NCBI GenBank assembly: GCA_021738725.1
Contig: JAIPBE010000015.1
Coordinates: forward strand, 1 to 64,000
Source: Saprospiraceae bacterium
GTDB lineage: Bacteria; Bacteroidota; Bacteroidia; Chitinophagales; Saprospiraceae
DNA: 64,000 nucleotides
Direction of reading: 5' to 3'
Notes under the pieces: model-generated
Database searches by the model: none
Told to the model about the DNA's origin: nothing
Seen by the model: the letters and a program-made list of their open reading frames with translations, nothing else
Position numbers and translations under genes: made by a program
Part shown: piece by piece, positions 7,184 through 16,126 of the stretch
Layout of the letters: each line of letters begins with the position of its first letter
Position numbering within the stretch: the stretch's first letter is position 1

Positions 7184-10078
7184 ATGACCAAGAAACCTGG
7201 ATTCATCGAACGAATGGCCGAATCGATCGGCCTGATCCCCAACCTGCATCAGGACAGGGAGTTGGATCTGCCTCATCTGACCCAGACGACCGAACTGACC
7301 AATTTCCCTCCCCCGGATCGTTGGGATGACTGGGTGGAATACGAGGCAAAGTCGCATCCAATTCGGGAACAGAAACATTACCAGATCGTCCCGACGACCT
7401 GTTTCAACTGCGAAAGTGCTTGTGGCTTGACCGCCTTCATCGATAAGGAGACGGGTGAGGTGCGCAAATTTGAAGGGAATCCCTACCATCCAGCCAGTCG
7501 GGGCCGGAACTGTGCGAAAGGGCCCGCTACCATCAATCAGATCAAAGACCCTGATCGCATACTCTATCCGCTCAAGCGGAAGGGGAAAAGAGGATCCGGC
7601 GATTGGGAGCGAGTGACCTGGGATGAGGTCCTGGATGACATTTCAGAACGGATTCGCAAGGCCTTGCAGGAAGGCCGGAACAATGAGGTCGCCTATCATG
7701 TCGGCCGGCCGGGCCATGAAGGATATATGGATCGCATCCTGCAGTCATGGGGGATTGATGGCCATAACAGTCATACCAATATCTGCTCCTCCGGTGCCCG
7801 TTTCGGATATGCGATCTGGTACGGTTACGACCGGCCCAGCCCGGATCACACCAATGCCAAGGTTATCTTCCTGATCTCCGCACACCTGGAAAGCGGCCAC
7901 TACTTCAACCCGCACGCCCAGCGTATTATCGAAGCCAAGATGAAGGGCGCCAAGCTGATCACCATGGATCCTCGCCTGTCCAACACGGCCAGCATGAGTG
8001 ACTATTGGATGCCTTCCTACCCCGGTTCTGAAGCAGCAGTCCTCCTGGCGATTGCCAAGATCATACTGGATGAAGGGCTCTATAACAGGACCTATATGGA
8101 ACAATGGGTCAACTGGGACGAATTTCTCGAAGAGATGCATCCCGGAACACCCGTCACCTTCGAGAATTATATCAAAAAACTACGGGAGACCTACGCGGAA
8201 TACACGCCGGAATACGCCTACGAAGAAAGTGGTGTGCGACCGGAAATGATCCGCGAGACCGCTATCCTGATCGGCGAAGCTGGTGAGCAGTTTGCCTCAC
8301 ACAACTGGCGCAGTGCCGGCTCTGGTAACCTGGGTGGCTGGGCCGTGGCCCGCACCCTGCACTTCCTGAATGTCCTGACCGGCGCTGTGGGCACTAAAGG
8401 GGGGACCATGCCCAGTGAGTGGAATAAATTCAAGCCGAGCTTCTTTGCCAAACCTCCAGCACAAAAATTCTGGAACGAGCTGCATTTCCCCAAAGAATAT
8501 CCACTGGCATTTTTTGAAATGAGCTTCCTTCTGCCGCACTTCCTCAAGGAGGGCAGAGGCAAGATGGATGTCTATTTCAGCCGGGTCTTCAATCCGGTCT
8601 GGACCTATCCGGATGGGTTCTCCTGGATCGAAGCCTTCAGTGATGAATCCAAGTTCGGATTGCATGCAGCGCTGACCCCGACCTGGAGTGAGACCGCCTT
8701 TTTTGCTGATTACGTCCTGCCAATGGGGCTGGCCAGTGAGCGACACGATATCAACAGCTACGAGACCCACTCCGGCAAGTGGATCGCCTTCCGCCAACCG
8801 GTGCTGCGCGAGGCCGCCCGACGCAACGGTAAACCGGTCACCTTTACCTATGAAGCGAATCCGGGAGAAGTATGGGAAGAGGACGAATTCTGGATCGAGC
8901 TGAGTTGGCGCATCGACCCCGATGGCAGCCTGGGCATTCGGGAGCACTTCATTTCTCCGTATCGTCCAGGTGAAAAGGTCAATATTGATGAATACTACCA
9001 GTACATTTTCGAGCGGGTGCCGGGATTGCCGGAAGCCGCCGAAAAGGAAGGACTCAATCCACTCGACTACATGAAGAAGTTTGGTGCGTTCGAGATCGAG
9101 CCGCACTGTTATCACCAGAATCTCAATGAGGTGAAACCGGAGGCCCTGGCCGGGTCCGTCGTGGATCCCAAGACACAGGTGGTGAAGAAAGGAGGTAAAG
9201 ACATCGGCATCATGGTCGATGGAAAAGCTGTGGAGGGCTTTCCTACGCCATCTCGAAAGAATGAGTTTTTCTCCAAAACCATGATCGATTGGGGGTGGCC
9301 AGAATATGCATTACCAACCTATATCAAAAGTCATATCCACCCGGAGACGCTGGACAAGAGTAAGGGCGAATATGTGTTGGTGCCCACTTTCCGTTTGCCC
9401 ACGCTGATCCACTCCCGCTCGGGGAATGCCAAGTGGCTCTATGAGATCTCCAACCGAAACCCGATCTGGATGCATCCTGATGATGCCAGAATCTTCGGGT
9501 TTAAGACCGGAGATCTGGTCAAAATGAATACCGACATCGGGTATTTTGTGGACAAGGTCTGGGTCACAGAGGGGATGAAACCGGGAGTGGTGGCCTGTTC
9601 ACATCACCTGGGTCGCTGGAGACGTCCGGAAGACAATACGGGTAACCGATGGGCGACCAATACGGTGGCTATCAAGAACGACGGAAAGGGTGGATGGAAG
9701 ATGTCCACCATTTCCGGGATAAAACCATTTGAAAGCAATGACAAGGATTCCAGCCGTATTTTCTGGAGCGATGGCGGGGTACATCAGAATATTACGTTTC
9801 CGGTACATCCCGATCCGATTTCGGGGATGCATTGCTGGCACCAACGGGTGAGGATCGAAAAGGCCGGACCGGATGATGCTTATGGCGATATCTTAGTGGA
9901 TACGAATAAGTCCATGGAGATCTACAGGGAATGGCTGAAAATGACTCGGCCGGCTCCTGGTCCAGGTGGTTTACGTCGGCCTTTGTGGTTCAGACGCGCC
10001 TTGCGCCCTGTCGATGATGTCTATTATGTTGATAATGTCAATGAAAATGGTTCGCTGAAGGATGGTATTGGTCAGTAA
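7184..10078 (+). CDS. Molybdopterin oxidoreductase catalytic subunit, SoeA-like (putative sulfite dehydrogenase)
   Basis: 964 aa from the ATG at 7184, 14 bases after the fused FeS/membrane subunit. An N-terminal 4Fe-4S motif (CFNCESACG with a fourth Cys in GRNCAKGPA) leads into the Mo-bisPGD domains. HTNICSSGARFG is the probable active-site loop and would supply a Cys ligand to Mo. The C-terminal region has the dinucleotide-binding barrel (YVLVPTFRLPTLIHSRSGN, WMHPDDARIFG). There is no twin-arginine signal, so the enzyme is cytoplasmic, as in SoeABC and unlike the exported PsrA and TtrA enzymes. Placement between persulfide dioxygenases and a SulP transporter supports oxidation of sulfite to sulfate. 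The substrate is inferred, not proven. An FdhD sulfurase that could serve it is at 46564-47412. Confidence 0.85.
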   Translation: MTKKPGFIERMAESIGLIPNLHQDRELDLPHLTQTTELTNFPPPDRWDDWVEYEAKSHPIREQKHYQIVPTTCFNCESACGLTAFIDKETGEVRKFEGNPYHPASRGRNCAKGPATINQIKDPDRILYPLKRKGKRGSGDWERVTWDEVLDDISERIRKALQEGRNNEVAYHVGRPGHEGYMDRILQSWGIDGHNSHTNICSSGARFGYAIWYGYDRPSPDHTNAKVIFLISAHLESGHYFNPHAQRIIEAKMKGAKLITMDPRLSNTASMSDYWMPSYPGSEAAVLLAIAKIILDEGLYNRTYMEQWVNWDEFLEEMHPGTPVTFENYIKKLRETYAEYTPEYAYEESGVRPEMIRETAILIGEAGEQFASHNWRSAGSGNLGGWAVARTLHFLNVLTGAVGTKGGTMPSEWNKFKPSFFAKPPAQKFWNELHFPKEYPLAFFEMSFLLPHFLKEGRGKMDVYFSRVFNPVWTYPDGFSWIEAFSDESKFGLHAALTPTWSETAFFADYVLPMGLASERHDINSYETHSGKWIAFRQPVLREAARRNGKPVTFTYEANPGEVWEEDEFWIELSWRIDPDGSLGIREHFISPYRPGEKVNIDEYYQYIFERVPGLPEAAEKEGLNPLDYMKKFGAFEIEPHCYHQNLNEVKPEALAGSVVDPKTQVVKKGGKDIGIMVDGKAVEGFPTPSRKNEFFSKTMIDWGWPEYALPTYIKSHIHPETLDKSKGEYVLVPTFRLPTLIHSRSGNAKWLYEISNRNPIWMHPDDARIFGFKTGDLVKMNTDIGYFVDKVWVTEGMKPGVVACSHHLGRWRRPEDNTGNRWATNTVAIKNDGKGGWKMSTISGIKPFESNDKDSSRIFWSDGGVHQNITFPVHPDPISGMHCWHQRVRIEKAGPDDAYGDILVDTNKSMEIYREWLKMTRPAPGPGGLRRPLWFRRALRPVDDVYYVDNVNENGSLKDGIGQ

Positions 10079-10096
10079 TTTAATGGTGTTTACTGC

Positions 10097-11890
10097 ATGA
10101 ATGGTTCAGAAGGCATTTGGCCTAAGATTTTTCCTTTTTTGCAGTGGTGGCCCATGGTCACCAAAAAAACGGTAAAGGCAGATGTCTTAGCGGCTATAAC
10201 TGGCGCCATCATCGTACTTCCACAGGGAGTGGCTTTTGCGATGATCGCGGGTCTGCCTCCGATCTATGGCTTGTATACAGCGATGATCCCACCGATCATC
10301 GCTGCCTTGTTCGGTTCGTCCTGGCACCTGATCTCCGGACCGACAACGACGATCTCTCTCATTGTATTCGCTACGCTTTCCATATATGCAGAGCCTGGTT
10401 CTGACGTATATATCCAAATGGCGATTGTGCTGGCTTTTATCGCTGGTTCATTCCGTTTGATGATGGGCCTGGCCCGATTTGGGACCCTGGTCAATTTTGT
10501 TTCCAGCAGTGTTGTCACCGGTTTTACTACGGGTGCAGCGTTGTTGATCGGGATCAGCCAACTCAAACATGTCCTGGGTTTGAAGATGCCGAATGGTCTT
10601 GCCTTTCATGAAACGGTGGGCTTTATTTTCAGTCATTTTGCCCAGATCAATCCCTGGATATTCCTGGTCGCCATGATCGCCCTGATCGTGGCATTGATCC
10701 TGAAGAGATGGGTGCCCAAGATGCCACCCTTCTTGACGGGAATGGTCCTGGCCAGTGTCGCTACATATTTCCTGGGGGCAGCGGATAAGGGTATCACACT
10801 GGTGGGAAAAATGCCTTCGCATTTGCCACCATTTGGCTTGCCCGAACTCACCCTGGCAAATATTACAAAATTGGGCAGCAGCGGTTTTGCCATTGCATTA
10901 TTGGGGCTGATCGAAGCGACCGCCATCGGGCGGTCCATTGCGATTCGGTCGCATCAGCGCCTGGATAGCAACCAGGAATTTATCGGTCAGGGGCTGGCCT
11001 ACATCGTGGGCAGCTTTTTTTCGAGTTACCCCGGTAGTGGTTCCTTTACCCGTTCGGGAGTGAATTATGACGCCGGAGCAAAGACACCCATGGCTGCCAT
11101 TTTCGCCTCGGTTTTCCTGGTGCTGATCGTCTTGTTTGTGGCCCCACTCAGTGCCTATCTGCCCATCGCCGCAATGGGAGGTGTCATCCTCGTGGTGGCC
11201 TACAATCTGATCAACTTCAAAGAGATCAAAAAGGTGATCCGGGCCAGTGGTAGTGAGGCTACAGTACTCATCGCTACGTTTCTGGCAACCCTCTTTTTCG
11301 AATTGGAATTCGCAATCTATATCGGCATCTTCCTGTCCCTGTTTTTCTATTTGCGCCGTACATCCAAGCCGCATATTGCCATTATGGCGCCCAGTCAGCG
11401 AGATGTGCGTCACCACTTCATCAATATCGGACGGGTAGACGATATCAGAGAGTGCCCCCAATTGAAAGTGGTTCGAATCGATGGATCACTTTTCTATGGT
11501 GCGATCGACCATATAGAAGGCTTTTTCAGTGATCTGAAAGCGAACGGACACAATCGAATCCTGCTATTGGCAGATGGGATCAATTTTATTGACCTGGCAG
11601 GCGCAGAATGGCTCTATCATAAGACAATGCAGTTGCGTTTCCTCGGTGGTGATATGTATATCACCGGGCTGAAAATCGTGGCGCAGGATGTCTTGTGGAA
11701 GTCCGGATTAAAAGATGCGATAGGAGCCGATCATTTCTTTACCACGAAGAAACTGGCCCTTGCAGCTATCTACCCACAACTGGATCCAGCGATCTGTGAA
11801 CGCTGCACGGCGCGGATCTTCTGGGAATGTCAGCAGGACGATCGTCTGCCTGCTGTCCATTTGATCAAAGAACCTCTCCCAAAGCACTGA
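10097..11890 (+). CDS. SulP-family anion transporter with STAS domain (probable sulfate exporter/exchanger)
   Basis: 597 aa. The SLC26/SulP core spans about 20-420, with GIIVLPQG-type helix 1 (here AAITGAIIVLPQGVAFA), GLPPIYGLYTAMIPP and GPTTTISL. A cytoplasmic STAS domain follows at about 440-560 (VVRIDGSLFYGAIDH, ILLLADGINFIDLAGAEWL). The extreme C-terminus is Cys-rich (CERCTARIFWEC), which is unusual and might bind metal. The gene starts 18 bases after the molybdoenzyme gene and so belongs to the same operon. Given that context, export of sulfate made from sulfite is the likely job, although SulP proteins also import sulfate or move bicarbonate. A second start at residue 20 is possible. 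Confidence 0.88.
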   Translation: MNGSEGIWPKIFPFLQWWPMVTKKTVKADVLAAITGAIIVLPQGVAFAMIAGLPPIYGLYTAMIPPIIAALFGSSWHLISGPTTTISLIVFATLSIYAEPGSDVYIQMAIVLAFIAGSFRLMMGLARFGTLVNFVSSSVVTGFTTGAALLIGISQLKHVLGLKMPNGLAFHETVGFIFSHFAQINPWIFLVAMIALIVALILKRWVPKMPPFLTGMVLASVATYFLGAADKGITLVGKMPSHLPPFGLPELTLANITKLGSSGFAIALLGLIEATAIGRSIAIRSHQRLDSNQEFIGQGLAYIVGSFFSSYPGSGSFTRSGVNYDAGAKTPMAAIFASVFLVLIVLFVAPLSAYLPIAAMGGVILVVAYNLINFKEIKKVIRASGSEATVLIATFLATLFFELEFAIYIGIFLSLFFYLRRTSKPHIAIMAPSQRDVRHHFINIGRVDDIRECPQLKVVRIDGSLFYGAIDHIEGFFSDLKANGHNRILLLADGINFIDLAGAEWLYHKTMQLRFLGGDMYITGLKIVAQDVLWKSGLKDAIGADHFFTTKKLALAAIYPQLDPAICERCTARIFWECQQDDRLPAVHLIKEPLPKH

Positions 11891-11908
11891 CATGCGTCAG
11901 AGTTTTTC

Positions 11909-11952
11909 GTGACAAGGGTCACAAAAACTACCTCTTTCCCAGGGTAATTTTA
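11909..11952 (+). promoter_or_regulatory. Second Crp/Fnr-like operator plus -7 box, same spacing as at 3926
   Basis: GTGAC-AAGG-GTCAC (11909-11922) is a perfect palindrome. TAATTTTA (11945-11952) matches TAnnTTTG at all but the last base. The distance from the palindrome centre to the end of the -7 box is 36.5 bases, exactly as upstream of the first persulfide dioxygenase gene. This separates the downstream gene from the SulP gene as its own transcription unit. Confidence 0.6.
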
Positions 11953-12014
11953 CATGAAACAGTGGATTCGGGTCAACCCTGGACACCCTTTTTTCATATT
12001 GTTAAACCATCCAG

Positions 12015-13424
12015 ATGAAAGTAGAACAGTTGTATACCGGATGCCTGGCAGAGGCGGCATATTATATCGAAAGTAATGGGGAAGCCGTGGTGATCGACCC
12101 TCTTCGAGAAACGGAGCCCTACATGGAACGAGCCACCGCAGACGGGGCGACCATTAAATTCGTACTGGAGACACACTTTCACGCAGACTTTGTTTCCGGG
12201 CACCTGGATCTGGCCAGACAAACGCATGCGACCATCGTTTTTGGACCCACCGCCAAACCGAATTTCACGGCACATATCGCCAAGGACGGCGAAGTGCTGA
12301 ATGTAGGTGATGTGTCGATCGTCGTTCTGCATACACCGGGCCATACCATGGAAAGCACCTCCTATCTTCTTCGGGATGAAAATGGAAAGGACTATGCCCT
12401 GTTCTCAGGGGATACCCTTTTTCTCGGCGATGTGGGGCGCCCGGACCTGGCGATCAAGACGGACCTGACCCGGGAGGACCTGGCCGGCTACCTCTTTGAC
12501 AGTCTGCGCAACAAGATCATGCCCCTGGCAGATGATGTGATCGTCTATCCCGGTCATGGCGCCGGATCGGCCTGCGGAAAGAAAATGAGCAAGGAAACAC
12601 AGGGCACCATGGGCGAACAGAAGAAATTCAATTACGCCTTGCGGTCGGATATGACCCGGGAGGAATTCGTTCGGGAAGTGACCACCGGATTGGTGGAACC
12701 GCCCCAGTACTTCCCCAAGAATGCAGTGATGAATAAGATGGGATACGAGTCCATCGACGTAGTCCGGCAGAGAGGATCTCAACCGCTGAGTGTGCGAGCA
12801 TTCAAAGCCGCTTGGGAAGGAGAGAACGCCCTTGTTCTGGATACTCGGGATCAGCTGGAATTTGTCAAGGGATTTATTCCCGGCTCCATTTTTATCGGCG
12901 TCGACGGAAACTTTGCACCCTGGGTGGGCGCCCTGATCACGGATCTGAAACAACCAATCCTCTTTGTGGCCGAACCAGGTCGTGAAGATGAAGTGGTGGT
13001 TCGACTCGCACGTGTGGGGTACGACCATCCGATCGGATACCTGGATGGCGGATTTGCGGCCTGGCAAAAGGCAGGCGAAGAGATCGACACGATGGAGGAA
13101 ATGTCGCCAGAGGAGTTGGATATGGCCTTTGATGGAAAGAACATGAAAGTGCTGGATGTGCGAAAGCATAGTGAATATGCGGCGGAGCATGTGGTCGGTG
13201 CTACCAATTTCCCACTTGACTTCATCAATCGGAACATGGATGATCTCAAGCCTGAAAACAAGTACATCCTCTATTGTGCCACTGGCTATCGATCAGTGAT
13301 CGCCGGGTCTATCCTCAAGGCCAGAGGGATCTATGATGTTGTCAATGTTCCAGGTGGCTTTACAGAGATTTCAGAGACGAATATCAAACGGACAGAATTC
13401 ACAGCACAGGAAACGGAATTGTAA
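12015..13424 (+). CDS. Second persulfide dioxygenase-rhodanese paralog
   Basis: 469 aa, the same three-domain plan as the protein at 4019-5437 and alignable along its length. MBL residues are conserved (THFHADFVSGH, HTPGH, SGDTLFLGDVGRPDL, YPGHGAGSACGK). The first rhodanese domain again lacks its Cys (loop AEPGREDE). The second keeps it in YCATGYRS. It has its own operator and promoter at 11909-11952 and a terminator directly downstream, so it is probably monocistronic. Two dioxygenases may differ in persulfide substrate or expression. The sequences do not say which. Confidence 0.9.
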   Translation: MKVEQLYTGCLAEAAYYIESNGEAVVIDPLRETEPYMERATADGATIKFVLETHFHADFVSGHLDLARQTHATIVFGPTAKPNFTAHIAKDGEVLNVGDVSIVVLHTPGHTMESTSYLLRDENGKDYALFSGDTLFLGDVGRPDLAIKTDLTREDLAGYLFDSLRNKIMPLADDVIVYPGHGAGSACGKKMSKETQGTMGEQKKFNYALRSDMTREEFVREVTTGLVEPPQYFPKNAVMNKMGYESIDVVRQRGSQPLSVRAFKAAWEGENALVLDTRDQLEFVKGFIPGSIFIGVDGNFAPWVGALITDLKQPILFVAEPGREDEVVVRLARVGYDHPIGYLDGGFAAWQKAGEEIDTMEEMSPEELDMAFDGKNMKVLDVRKHSEYAAEHVVGATNFPLDFINRNMDDLKPENKYILYCATGYRSVIAGSILKARGIYDVVNVPGGFTEISETNIKRTEFTAQETEL

Positions 13425-13451
13425 TTTAGTGGGATAAATACAGCGACTTGG

Positions 13452-13479
13452 AAGGGTTGGTGAGCATTCGCCAACCCTT
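13452..13479 (+). terminator. Rho-independent terminator after the second persulfide dioxygenase
   Basis: AAGGGTTGG (13452-13460) pairs with CCAACCCTT (13471-13479) around a 10-base loop and is followed by TATT. It lies 27 bases after the stop codon. Confidence 0.7.
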
Positions 13480-13484
13480 TATTG

Positions 13485-13501
13485 TGTGATAAACCATCAC
13501 A
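13485..13501 (+). promoter_or_regulatory. Palindrome TGTGAT-N5-ATCACA upstream of the YeeE-type gene
   Basis: A perfect 6-bp inverted repeat with a 5-base spacer (AAACC) lies between the terminator of the dioxygenase gene and the transporter pair. The half-site resembles Crp/Fnr sites but the spacing is one base longer than the two operators at 3926 and 11909. No clear -7 box follows at the expected distance, so its role as an operator is a guess. Confidence 0.3.
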
Positions 13502-13630
13502 TAGCGTCTTTCGAACTCGGATTCTTGCTGCTTATTGCACTGGATGGATATCAGAATGTCTGACAATCCGTATCTTATCCTTTGCTTTTTCAAGGGAAGG
13601 ATTTATCTCTACACGCTTAAATTCGAATCT

Positions 13631-14215
13631 ATGACCATTCTGGAGTGGATCAGTCAACCCTGGCATTGGGCAGTGGGTGGATTGGCCATCGCTTTGCTAT
13701 CCGTGGCAATGACACTCATGGGACGAAAATTTGGAGTTTCCTCCAGTTTTAAGGTCCTCTGTTCCTGGGCAGGAGCCGGCAAGAAGATCCCCTATTTTGA
13801 CATCAATCTAAAGGATAATCGATGGTTGATGACGTTTGTCGCAGGCGGTGTGCTAGGTGCGATCATTTCAGTCCACTATCTGCGCAGTCCTGAACCTGTT
13901 GCCATTTCTCAGTCGACCATAGATTATCTGGCTGGCTTGGGAATAGCCTATCCGGAATCGGATGAAAGCGGCCTGGGCTTTGTGCCCACAGTGCTATTCA
14001 ACTTCGCTAATTGGAAGGGGGTAGTCTTCGCCCTGATAGGCGGATTTTTTGTCGGGTTCGGTGCCCGCTACGGAGAGGGTTGTACTTCCGGACACGCAAT
14101 CACCGGTCTGTCTCATTTGTCCCTTCCTTCTCTGATCACCGTGATCGGATTTTTTATCGGCGGACTGTTCATGACCTGGGTGGTTCTGCCTTACCTCCTA
14201 CCACTTCTCCTCTAA
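13631..14215 (+). CDS. YeeE/YedE-family sulfur transport protein, first half
   Basis: 194 aa from the ATG at 13631. Upstream in-frame starts add no recognisable sequence. It has four to five transmembrane helices. The signature GARYGEGCTSGHAITG carries the conserved Cys of YeeE/TsuA thiosulfate transporters. It is about half the length of a full YeeE, and the matching second half is the next gene, 19 bases downstream. Such split pairs occur in many bacteria. Together with the neighbouring sulfur enzymes, import of thiosulfate or other sulfane sulfur is likely. Confidence 0.85.
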   Translation: MTILEWISQPWHWAVGGLAIALLSVAMTLMGRKFGVSSSFKVLCSWAGAGKKIPYFDINLKDNRWLMTFVAGGVLGAIISVHYLRSPEPVAISQSTIDYLAGLGIAYPESDESGLGFVPTVLFNFANWKGVVFALIGGFFVGFGARYGEGCTSGHAITGLSHLSLPSLITVIGFFIGGLFMTWVVLPYLLPLLL

Positions 14216-14234
14216 TCCCCAACGGTACAGACCT

Positions 14235-14648
14235 ATGAAAAATCTAGCTTTTTTCCTGATAGGAATCCCCTTTGGGATCATCATGACCAAGTCGGAGGTG
14301 ATCTCCTGGTTTCGGATCACCGAAATGTTCCGTTTTGAATCCTTCCATATGTATGGGGTGATCGGTGTCGCTGTGGTGGCCGGTATGATCGCCATGTTTG
14401 TCCTCAAAGGTGCCAGGGTGAAAACCTGGAGTGGAACGGAGGTGGCCTATACACCTATGCCCCTGAGTATCAAAAGGCACCTGCTGGCCGGTTCGATCTT
14501 CGGGATCGGATGGGCGATCACCGGCGCTTGCCCGGGCCCCATGTGGGTCCTCCTGGGCAATGGATTCTGGATCGTATTGATCTATATCCTGGGAGCATTT
14601 CTGGGCACCTGGGCGTATGGTGCTGTGACCCATAAAATGCCTCAATAG
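14235..14648 (+). CDS. YeeE/YedE-related DUF6691 protein, second half
   Basis: 137 aa, about four transmembrane helices. GWAITGACPGP carries the second conserved Cys of the YeeE fold. It begins MKNLAFFLIGIPFGIIMTKS, typical of DUF6691 partners. It follows the first half by 19 bases on the same strand and presumably forms one transporter with it. The 170 bases after it hold nothing I can recognise. Confidence 0.85.
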   Translation: MKNLAFFLIGIPFGIIMTKSEVISWFRITEMFRFESFHMYGVIGVAVVAGMIAMFVLKGARVKTWSGTEVAYTPMPLSIKRHLLAGSIFGIGWAITGACPGPMWVLLGNGFWIVLIYILGAFLGTWAYGAVTHKMPQ

Positions 14649-14818
14649 CGGACTTAAAATATGACTGAATCAGGGCTTGTACATCCAACGGCAGGGAGAT
14701 TTATCATTTGCAAGAGAGGGCAGAAGTGGATACATAATCTCACCCAGTCACGGTTCGGCTCTATCCGACGGAGTGGCAGGGTAGGGTTGGCGTTTCGATG
14801 AATGTTATGAATGTAGCT

Positions 14819-15178
14819 TCAGATCTTCGTTCTCTTTGATCGAATTGGCAATTGAAATACCAACCGCAGCGCCATCCAGTTAATTGAAATAAGTACAATG
14901 CCTACCAAGATGGCGAGACCAGGATAAAGGGCTTCCAGGGAGGGAATATTATAGTGATAGATCGTCCAGTACATGACTAGATAATGAATCGTAGTAAATC
15001 TGGAGAATGCACATAATACAAACCAGAATGCCAGGGCAAAAAGTGTTCTGGCATATAGGCGAAATAGTCTTCCACGGAAATAGGGGGCACGTGTTTTTCC
15101 TATCCAGGTCCGGGAGGTAAAGGAGGTGCCTAATGCTACAGAGATGATGGCCATAGTACCTATACGATCCAGAGGCAA
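14819..15178 (-). CDS. Small membrane protein, possibly the frameshifted C-terminal part of the upstream ORF
   Basis: About 119 aa from a TTG at 15178, or 111 aa from the ATG at 15154. It has three predicted transmembrane segments (ALAFWFVLCAF, LVMYWTIYHY, LAILVGIVLISINWMA). It overlaps the end of the upstream ORF (15160-15366) by 19 bases in a -1 relation. Reading across the overlap gives a continuous hydrophobic protein (VQILPLDRIGTMAII), so the two may be one gene split by a frameshift or sequencing error. No family is recognised. It is last in a - strand group with the HD hydrolase. Confidence 0.45.
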   Translation of the reverse strand: MPLDRIGTMAIISVALGTSFTSRTWIGKTRAPYFRGRLFRLYARTLFALAFWFVLCAFSRFTTIHYLVMYWTIYHYNIPSLEALYPGLAILVGIVLISINWMALRLVFQLPIRSKRTKI

Positions 15179-15366
15179 GGTAGAATTTGTACCAAACGAG
15201 TGGGACTGGCTATCGTTTCAATGACCTGCGCACCAATATAAAACCAGGAGAAAAGCAGAATAGAAACCAGAATTCCTCCCAAGATGCCCACCTTCCAACG
15301 AATACTCCCCACCGAAGATGGTTGTAGTGTTGGACGAAATTGTAAGTGGAAGTTCGTTTTACCCAT
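15160..15366 (-). CDS. Small membrane protein, possibly the N-terminal part of the downstream ORF
   Basis: 68 aa from the ATG at 15366, chosen because longer starts run into the stop of the HD-domain gene. There is one transmembrane helix (VGILGGILVSILLFSWFYIGA). The stop at 15160 lies 19 bases inside the next ORF. See the entry at 14819-15178 for the frameshift alternative. Function unknown. Confidence 0.4.
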   Translation of the reverse strand: MGKTNFHLQFRPTLQPSSVGSIRWKVGILGGILVSILLFSWFYIGAQVIETIASPTRLVQILPCLWIV

Positions 15367-15404
15367 TGTAGCTTTTAAAATGGATCGCGAAAATGAGTTT
15401 GATT

Positions 15405-16076
15405 TCAATCCCTTGCACGGGTTGTATCCGACCCATCCCACTCCCGATAGAACTGCTCCAGATAGGCTTCCATAAACTGATGCCTCGTCTGAGCCATCTT
15501 TCGCCCGGTCTCCGTATTCATTTTGTCCTTGAGTAGCAGCAGCTTTTCGTAGAAGTGGTTGATGGTTGGAGCAGTGCTGTGTTTGTATTCTTCCACACTC
15601 ATATGAAGATTTGGCGGGATCCCAGGGTCATACAATCCGCGCCCCTTATGTCCACCATAATTGAAGGCTCTGGCGATGCCAATGGCGCCAAGGGCATCCA
15701 GGCGGTCGGCATCCTGTACGACAGCCAGTTCAGGTGAATGAAATCCGCCTTCATTGTGTCCACCCTTGTAGGAGATATGCCGAACGATCTGTTCCACATG
15801 GTCCACCATGTCTTGATCCACGGATAGACTTTCCAGAAACCGTCTGGCTGTTCGGGGGCCGATCTCTTCATCGCCGCCATGGAATTTTGAGTCGGCAATG
15901 TCATGTAACAATGCCGACAGCTCTACAATAAAGGTGTCTACAGATTCTCCTTTGGCGATCAGCTTTGCATTGGTCCACACCCGATGGATATGCCACCAGT
16001 CATGTCCGCCTTCCGCATTTTTCAGTTGCTGCTGGACAAATTGGACAGTTTGTTCGATGATGGCGGATGGTTTCAT
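15405..16076 (-). CDS. HD-domain phosphohydrolase (YedJ-like)
   Basis: 223 aa, cytoplasmic. It has the metal-binding residues of the HD superfamily: HDWWHIHRV (first His), LLHDIADSKF (the HD pair) and QDADRLDALGAIGIARAF (distal Asp). The closest recognisable type is the YedJ/YpgQ group of predicted metal-dependent nucleotide hydrolases. The substrate is unknown. It sits 50 bases after the STM3941-like gene and 38 before the small membrane ORFs on the same strand. Confidence 0.85.
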   Translation of the reverse strand: MKPSAIIEQTVQFVQQQLKNAEGGHDWWHIHRVWTNAKLIAKGESVDTFIVELSALLHDIADSKFHGGDEEIGPRTARRFLESLSVDQDMVDHVEQIVRHISYKGGHNEGGFHSPELAVVQDADRLDALGAIGIARAFNYGGHKGRGLYDPGIPPNLHMSVEEYKHSTAPTINHFYEKLLLLKDKMNTETGRKMAQTRHQFMEAYLEQFYREWDGSDTTRARD

Positions 16077-16126
16077 TACAGCAGGTGCAGGTGAACAGAA
16101 ATACCGAAGGATTTAAAGGTGCTTCC

